Part shown: positions 59,845-64,000 of the stretch, one piece after another
Numbering within the stretch: the first letter of the stretch is position 1
Layout: each line of letters begins with the position of its first letter
From: CAYGDP01 sp964348665
GTDB lineage: Bacteria > Verrucomicrobiota > Verrucomicrobiia > Palsa-1439 > CAYGDP01
Assembly: GCA_964348665.1 (NCBI GenBank)
Contig: CAYGDP010000006.1
Location: forward strand, 124,001 to 188,000
DNA length: 64,000 nucleotides
Direction of reading: 5' to 3'
Program-made: the position numbers and the translations under genes
The notes under the pieces: model-generated
Told to the model about the DNA's origin: nothing
What the model saw: only the letters and a program-made list of their open reading frames with translations
Databases searched by the model: none

Positions 59845-60183
59845 TTACTTAAGAATTTTCCGCAAGACCGCGATCCATACGACGAATACAAGCATACCAC
59901 TACCCATCGCCAATAATACGGCAAGGAATTCACCCTTCGCGGGAAGTAAACTGACCAATTCTGGCGGGAGGCTTTGGATTGCTTGTGAAGTTCCCATGCC
60001 ACTGGCGAAGCAGGCCCACATAGCTCCGGTTAATGCAAAGGGTAGCGTCATGATCGTCACCACCACCGCGGACAACACTCGGCTAAAAGTCATGGGAGGC
60101 AATATCACCTTCGTTGCCGCGCCGCAGTAGGGGCAATACCTGGTGCTGTCGGCGACATCGTTATTACAGTTTGGACAATTCAT
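59845..60183 (-). CDS. Zinc-ribbon membrane protein (array member 7)
   Basis: 112 residues from the ATG at 60183. The N-terminal zinc ribbon (MNCPNC, then STRYCPYCG) is followed by two membrane helices (about 36-60 and 88-108). The linker ACFASGMGTSQAIQSLPP is shared with the protein at 60343, making them close paralogs. It lies between two copies of the upstream end of the gene at 59402. Its function is unknown. Confidence 0.8.
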   Translation of the reverse strand: MNCPNCNNDVADSTRYCPYCGAATKVILPPMTFSRVLSAVVVTIMTLPFALTGAMWACFASGMGTSQAIQSLPPELVSLLPAKGEFLAVLLAMGSGMLVFVVWIAVLRKILK

Positions 60184-60213
60184 TCGTCTCAAATCATCTC
60201 TTGGTTTTAGTGC

Positions 60214-60324
60214 CTAAGCAATACTCAAATTTCGTCCAAGGGCGCGGCGCAAAAATGCACACCGCCCCAGCAAAAACAAAACCACCGAGTCCAACACTAA
60301 TAAGATTCGTAGCGATCGAAACAT
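60214..60324 (-). pseudogene. Truncated copy of the 59402 gene's 5' end
   Basis: A start codon with AGGAGG upstream opens MFRSLRILLVLDSVVLFLLG, nearly identical to the N-terminus of the protein at 59402. A one-base deletion then shifts the frame to a stop after 36 codons. The 82 bases at 60243-60324 match 59742-59824 at about 77 positions. It is either a decayed duplicate or a tiny new ORF. Confidence 0.75.
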
Positions 60325-60342
60325 TATATCCTCCTAATTGTG

Positions 60343-60690
60343 TTAATGCTTAAACAGCTTTCTCATGCACCAAATCCATAGGCAGAAGACCAACAAAAAG
60401 CTGCCGCCGCCGACTCCGAGAGTCAGAATTTCACCGCCCGCCGGCAATAACTCGCGAATTCCCTGCGGGAGGCTGTGGATCGCTTGCTCCGTGCCCATAC
60501 CGCTGGCAGCACAGGCGACGCATGCCCCGAGTGCCGCGATCGGAAGCGTGAGCAGCGTCACGACAAATACGGCCACGGTTTTCTTGGGTGACCAGGGTTG
60601 CGCTGTCGGCAGAACAGTTGCCCCACATTGCGGACAAAATTTTGTTTGTGCATACACCTGCAACCCACAGCTTGGACAATGCATTTGCAT
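60343..60690 (-). CDS. Zinc-ribbon membrane protein (array member 6)
   Basis: 115 residues. Zinc ribbon CPSCG, then KFCPQCGA, and two membrane helices (about 37-60 and 88-108). The ACAASGMGTEQAIHSLPQ linker pairs it with the 59845 protein. Function unknown; the fold suggests a membrane protein with a cytosolic zinc ribbon that may bind a partner or nucleic acid. Confidence 0.8.
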   Translation of the reverse strand: MQMHCPSCGLQVYAQTKFCPQCGATVLPTAQPWSPKKTVAVFVVTLLTLPIAALGACVACAASGMGTEQAIHSLPQGIRELLPAGGEILTLGVGGGSFLLVFCLWIWCMRKLFKH

Positions 60691-60708
60691 TTACTCTTGT
60701 CTCCGCTT

Positions 60709-60912
60709 CTACCGTAGCACGACCCAAAGCATGATTGCTCCAAAAAAGATTGCCGCCAACAACGCGAGCATGCCCAGGACGGTGAGGAACGCCTTGAACC
60801 CGGACACCGCCGTCTTGTTCCCCGCCGACACCACAAAGCGCACGTCCTTCCCGCACTGCGGACATACCTCCGTGTGCTCGTAAATCTGCAACCCGCACTT
60901 TGGACAGTTCAT
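60709..60912 (-). CDS. Zinc-ribbon membrane protein (array member 5)
   Basis: 67 residues from the ATG at 60912. Zinc ribbon MNCPKCGLQIYEHTEVCPQC and a single C-terminal membrane helix (FLTVLGMLALLAAIFFGAIM). The open frame upstream to 61077 runs through the neighbouring gene and is not used. Shortest of the membrane members. Confidence 0.75.
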   Translation of the reverse strand: MNCPKCGLQIYEHTEVCPQCGKDVRFVVSAGNKTAVSGFKAFLTVLGMLALLAAIFFGAIMLWVVLR

Positions 60913-60934
60913 TGATATTCGTGCTCTGATCGCT

Positions 60935-61231
60935 TCATTTCCGAAACAACCGCCGAATTCCATAGACGCAGAGCCATCCCAAACCGAACAACACCGCTGC
61001 GATGGCGAACCATCCAAATGTTCCGCCACCACCCATTTCCGGCGCGAAAATCGCGAAGCAACTCCCCGCTCCGCCAAACGTCAGCACACCGATGCCAAGA
61101 AAGAATGCTGCTACTAATCGCAGCCACTTTGGCGCACGGGTTGCCGCCTGTGGATCAACCATTACGCCGCATCGCGGACAAGTACCGGTATCATGTACGC
61201 GAAGTTTGCAGTTTGGACATTTAAATGCCAT
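60935..61231 (-). CDS. Zinc-ribbon membrane protein (array member 4)
   Basis: 98 residues. Zinc ribbon FKCPNCKLRVHDTGTCPRCG and two membrane helices (about 40-62 and 72-92). AAAGG lies before the ATG. Similar in layout to its neighbours but with a divergent linker. Confidence 0.75.
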   Translation of the reverse strand: MAFKCPNCKLRVHDTGTCPRCGVMVDPQAATRAPKWLRLVAAFFLGIGVLTFGGAGSCFAIFAPEMGGGGTFGWFAIAAVLFGLGWLCVYGIRRLFRK

Positions 61232-61255
61232 TGTGCCTTTCGTTTATCAATTTGG

Positions 61256-61426
61256 TCAAATGTCCCAGTCTTCAGTTTGCGGACCGCAGACGAGTTTTTG
61301 CGATTCTTTCCATCCTGCTAGCTCCTTGCACGTAGCGCTACCAAATGCAAGTGAGGTTGTATTTGGTACTGCTCGCTGAGCTTTCTCTTCTACCGGCAAC
61401 CCGCATATTCGGCAATTGATTGGCAT
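61256..61426 (-). CDS. Short zinc-ribbon-like protein (array member 3)
   Basis: 56 residues, with the start MPINCRICGLPVEEKAQRAV aligned to the other members' ribbons. The first knuckle CRICG is kept, but the second is not obvious; isolated cysteines occur later (ATCKEL, LVCGP). There is no membrane helix. It may be a decayed or soluble member. It fills a gap in which no other gene is seen. Confidence 0.5.
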   Translation of the reverse strand: MPINCRICGLPVEEKAQRAVPNTTSLAFGSATCKELAGWKESQKLVCGPQTEDWDI

Positions 61427-61438
61427 GGGAGTTCTTCT

Positions 61439-61816
61439 TCACTTTCGTCCGCGTTGAATCAGCGCCACGATCCACAGAATTATCAAACCGGCCAATGAGC
61501 CAAGCAAGACCACAATGGCGACGTGGATGTGGCTGGCGATTTTGTCCGCCTTGTTTTCGTGGTGAGGCATCCCAGGCGCGCAACCGCTGCAAAAACCAAG
61601 GACCAGCTCCATCGTAAACGCGAATCCCAAACAAACCAAGGCAATCGCCGATCCAATCGAACTGGCAGACAAAATCCATTTCGCCACCCTCCGCGCAAAC
61701 TCCGAGTCGTAGCCGTCAGAAATCTCGCCGGAAGATTTCAACCGTCGTCCGCACTGGGGACAAAAGTGGAGTGTTTCGTCGACTTCGGTTCCGCAGTTGT
61801 GACATTTCGTTGGCAT
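61439..61816 (-). CDS. Zinc-ribbon membrane protein (array member 2)
   Basis: 125 residues. Zinc ribbon KCHNCGTEVDETLHFCPQCG and two membrane helices (about 50-75 and 95-118) separated by a His-containing loop (CAPGMPHHENKADKIASH). The loop could bind metal. Function unknown. Confidence 0.78.
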   Translation of the reverse strand: MPTKCHNCGTEVDETLHFCPQCGRRLKSSGEISDGYDSEFARRVAKWILSASSIGSAIALVCLGFAFTMELVLGFCSGCAPGMPHHENKADKIASHIHVAIVVLLGSLAGLIILWIVALIQRGRK

Positions 61817-61822
61817 CGGCTT

Positions 61823-62140
61823 TCATTTCTTAATCATAAGTTTGACCAAATAGCACAGACAAAAAATCGCAGAAGTAAGGAAGGTGGCGCCTGGGAGAAG
61901 AGAAAAAAATGCTTTTATTAAATCGAAGTCGGCTGGACCTTTAGCCAGCTCTTTAAGAAAAATTGGACTACCTAATACTAGATAACACGATCCCGCAACA
62001 GCCATTGGTAGCGCAAAAATTCCCATCACGACCGAAATAAATATGTCGTAATCGCTTGGACGCGCTAAAAGACAAGCGCCGCAGTAGGGGCAATATCGGG
62101 TGCTGTCGGCTACCTCCTGGTGACAATTGGGACAGTTCAT
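61823..62140 (-). CDS. Zinc-ribbon membrane protein (array member 1)
   Basis: 105 residues. Zinc ribbon CPNCHQEVADSTRYCPYCG, almost the same as in the 59845 protein, and two membrane helices (about 33-56 and 80-102). GGGAGG lies before the ATG, and its start overlaps the lgt stop by 4 bases, so the array may be expressed with lgt. Confidence 0.8.
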   Translation of the reverse strand: MNCPNCHQEVADSTRYCPYCGACLLARPSDYDIFISVVMGIFALPMAVAGSCYLVLGSPIFLKELAKGPADFDLIKAFFSLLPGATFLTSAIFCLCYLVKLMIKK

Positions 62141-62853
62141 CGCCCCACCTCCCTAGTGGATATTCGCGCGCGACGTGCGGAAAGTATGAGCAGCACGCCG
62201 AACAATAGCACTATCTCCAGGCAAATCCATTGCACCAGCGAGAGCGGGCCGATCATCCCGTTTCGTTCCCGCAAAAACTCGATGCCGAACCGCGCCACGC
62301 CGTAGAGGACAAGATAGAGTCGAAACAGATCGCCTTCGCGCCAGAGCCGGTCGCGCAGCGCGTAGAGAATCGAGAGAATCGCCACCGCTGCCAGCGCGGA
62401 ATAAATCTGCGCGGGATGACGCAGCGCGTCGTGTTGCCAGACTGCCAACGGGAAATCGGTCACCGCGCCATGACAACAACCATTGAGGAAACATCCGATC
62501 CGACCCACCGCTTCGCCCGCCGGCAGCGCCAGCGCAAACAAATTACCCGTCGAACGCTTGATGCCGAGCCGCCACTTAGCGATTTCGACGGCGAGCCATC
62601 CGCCCGCGATGCCGCCGATGAGCGCGCGTCCCCCCGTGCGTGGGTCGAGAATGATCCACGGTTGCGCAACGAACGTGTTCCAATGAAAAATCGCCCACAA
62701 CGTCAGCTTCGCACCGATCACTCCGCCGACTAGTCCCGCGAGTACGATGTAGCCCATTCCTTCGGTGGCGACTTTTCGGCGACGTGCTTCGAGGAAAAGG
62801 ACAAGGCCGCCGGTGAGGAAACCGAGGAGGGTGAAGAGGGAACCGAGAGTCAT
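62137..62853 (-). CDS. lgt: Prolipoprotein diacylglyceryl transferase
   Basis: Inner-membrane enzyme that attaches diacylglycerol to the lipobox cysteine of lipoproteins. GEAVGRIGCFLNGCCHGAVT and RHPAQIYSAL are the Lgt signatures, with further helices around. The ATG at 62853 starts the first helix; the frame upstream to 62958 is family B repeat. 238 residues, slightly short. It overlaps the first zinc-ribbon gene, which is downstream. Confidence 0.93.
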   Translation of the reverse strand: MTLGSLFTLLGFLTGGLVLFLEARRRKVATEGMGYIVLAGLVGGVIGAKLTLWAIFHWNTFVAQPWIILDPRTGGRALIGGIAGGWLAVEIAKWRLGIKRSTGNLFALALPAGEAVGRIGCFLNGCCHGAVTDFPLAVWQHDALRHPAQIYSALAAVAILSILYALRDRLWREGDLFRLYLVLYGVARFGIEFLRERNGMIGPLSLVQWICLEIVLLFGVLLILSARRARISTREVGR

Positions 62854-62860
62854 GGCCGAA

Positions 62861-62956
62861 AAATCTCCAAATCCCAAACCCCAAGCCCCAAACGCAGCAG
62901 TTGGAGTTTGGAACTTGGAGTTTCTTTGGGAATTGGGATTTGGTGCTTGGGGTTTC
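62861..62956. repeat. Family B inverted word repeat between lgt and radical SAM gene
   Basis: AATCTCCAAATCCCAAACCC, CCAAGCCCCAAACGC and the inverse TTGGAGTTTGGAACTTGGAG, TTTGGGAATTGGGATTTGGT fill the gap. The halves could fold back. It separates the radical SAM gene from lgt. Confidence 0.6.
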
Positions 62957-64000
62957 ATGCGTCATTCGCATCGGCAAACATCCACCTCCAACAGAACGAA
63001 TAGCGCCGGGGATCTTTCTCGAACGTCCCGGTATGCACGCAACACTGGCGGATGCGGGCTTCGTGAAAGGTGTGCGCGTCCATGAACATCTTTGTCGTGA
63101 TGCGGAAAAGATTTTCGGCGGCTTTGTCCATCGCCTTTTCCTGATGACCGGTCAGTTTCCAGACTGCGCCGAGGGTTTCTACCAATCCCGGCAGACAGCC
63201 GCACATGCGGGCGATGTCCCAGGCCAGCTCGGGCGCGCGGACGTTGAGTTGCTCGGAAAAAACACGCTGTAACGTGCCGCTGTGGAGCATTTCGCCGACA
63301 CTACCGGTCACGGAATCGAACGTGATCGTGTTGCTGACGGCGTGGATCCAGCGTTTCAATTCTTCTTTACCAACCAGCTTGGGCAGCGATTTCCACGAGC
63401 CGTCTCTGGTTTTGACAAGGTAGGTGATGTCACAGCAATCCTTGTGAGAACAAGGCAGCGGGATGAAATCCGTCCAGTCCACGGTGCCTTGGGTCTGCTC
63501 GCCCAACCGTCGCAATACACCGGTCGGGGTTGTGCGATTCATCGGATCGTATTGCGGCGCACGCCCGCTGCCGAACATGGGTTGGATCGCGAGACCGGAG
63601 CACCGCGGCGTCGAAAGCCCCAGTTGCACAAGGTCGCCGATCTCGTCTTCGTTCACGCCGCGTTTCACGGTCGCCACGAGCGATGTGAACACGCCCGCGT
63701 CGTTGAGCCGCTGGAGCGCGTTGAGTTTTTCGGCAGCGACATCTTCATTGCGAAGCGCAAGGTAGGTTGCGGGGCGCAGACCGTCGAACTGCAGATAGAT
63801 TTCGATTTTGCGGCGATGTTGGCCGAGGAAATCGAGAAAGCGATCGTCGCGCGCGATACGTCTGCCGTTGGTGTTGATCAGAATGCGTGTGATGTTGCGA
63901 TCCAGCAGCGCCGTGATGATTTCGGACAGATCGCGTCGAACGGTTGGCTCGCCGCCGGAAAGCATCAGCACGCCGAGTTTACCGCCTTCCCGTGCCAGTG
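62955..64000 (-). CDS. Radical-SAM protein of the tetraether-synthase/MJ0619-like group, N-terminus outside window
   Basis: The frame is open past base 64000, so the CxxxCxxC cluster motif is beyond the window. What is seen begins near LGVLMLSGGEPTVRRDL (SAM-binding GGE) and continues with INTNGRRIARD, YLQFDGLRPATYLALR, TVKRGVNEDEIG, IPLPCSHKDCCDI and FMDAHTFHEARIRQCCVH. This order matches the tetraether lipid synthase (Tes) / MJ0619-like family, which joins or modifies alkyl chains. The family match is from memory. The substrate here is not known; the lipoprotein gene lgt next door is at most suggestive. Confidence 0.8.
   Translation of the reverse strand, partial: LAREGGKLGVLMLSGGEPTVRRDLSEIITALLDRNITRILINTNGRRIARDDRFLDFLGQHRRKIEIYLQFDGLRPATYLALRNEDVAAEKLNALQRLNDAGVFTSLVATVKRGVNEDEIGDLVQLGLSTPRCSGLAIQPMFGSGRAPQYDPMNRTTPTGVLRRLGEQTQGTVDWTDFIPLPCSHKDCCDITYLVKTRDGSWKSLPKLVGKEELKRWIHAVSNTITFDSVTGSVGEMLHSGTLQRVFSEQLNVRAPELAWDIARMCGCLPGLVETLGAVWKLTGHQEKAMDKAAENLFRITTKMFMDAHTFHEARIRQCCVHTGTFEKDPRRYSFCWRWMFADANDA

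Overview
This 64 kb window looks like a chromosome segment of a Gram-negative bacterium of the PVC group, most likely Verrucomicrobiota. That assignment is an inference from gene content: ThuA-domain secreted proteins, a Ser/Thr kinase fused to WD40 repeats, YVTN-propeller phosphoesterase, BatA/VWA membrane proteins, a SUF-only iron-sulfur system and a four-helix-bundle (23S IVS-type) protein. The DNA is moderately GC-rich. No rRNA gene, CRISPR array, prophage or recognisable transposase is present. One tRNA (Ala, anticodon GGC) is present. Both window edges cut a gene.

Layout: 1-4463 beta-helix protein (5' cut), gap, pgk. 4687-7418 TonB-like protein, ExbB, ExbD and peptide deformylase. 7429-12744 two exporters: a MacB-type tripartite set (adaptor, ATPase, permease) and an ABC-2 ATPase/permease pair. 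Their likely second adaptor lies on the opposite strand at 13751-14737, behind a ThuA protein. 14818-20027 two VWA membrane proteins. 20156-21751 an unknown protein. 21796-29595 the SUF operon: sufB, metallophosphoesterase, sufC, sufD, sufU, sufT, sufS, a Fur-family regulator and a second sufT, behind a promoter carrying a Fur-like palindrome. 29645-38283 histone-deacetylase family protein, aroB, a frameshifted ankyrin gene, two cassette-like small genes, dprA, topA and a Xer recombinase. 38386-43406 accessory genes: a DUF6924 protein, a kdtA fragment, a secreted metzincin-like protease, a hydrolase, a DUF2442/DUF4160 pair and a sugar isomerase. 43403-50289 kinase-WD40, LysM lipoprotein, orphan ABC ATPase, panD, an aminotransferase and a GNAT protein. 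50286-56660 phosphoesterase, oxidoreductase, tRNA-Ala, sigma factor and a ThuA protein. 56696-62140 a long minus-strand run of small membrane and secreted proteins, including seven zinc-ribbon genes. 62137-64000 lgt and a radical-SAM protein resembling the tetraether-synthase (Tes/MJ0619) family (cut by the window end).

The most unusual property is the amount of short non-coding-like repeat sequence of several families. (A) strings of TTGAA/TTTAAC words such as GTTGAATGGTTAAATCG. (B) strings of CCAAAC/TTGGAG words. (C) ATTCGTG/ATTCGCG strings. (D) a palindrome with core CCACAGGCAGGGACGCCTG. (E) a repeat encoding GEAPAEP, and one encoding ALSEVEG. (F) REP-like hairpins with a GTAG foot, an 8-bp stem and a 3-4 base loop. 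They lie between genes but also inside housekeeping genes, in frame: sufD, sufT, sufS, the second sufT, aroB and dprA. Others supply a likely start codon (Xer recombinase, phosphoesterase) or stop codons.

A second pattern, seen three times, is an inserted gene or repeat bracketed by two diverged copies of a neighbour's gene end (38237-38371, 41799-42554, 59742-60324). With the zinc-ribbon array, these are the best candidates for something not yet described.
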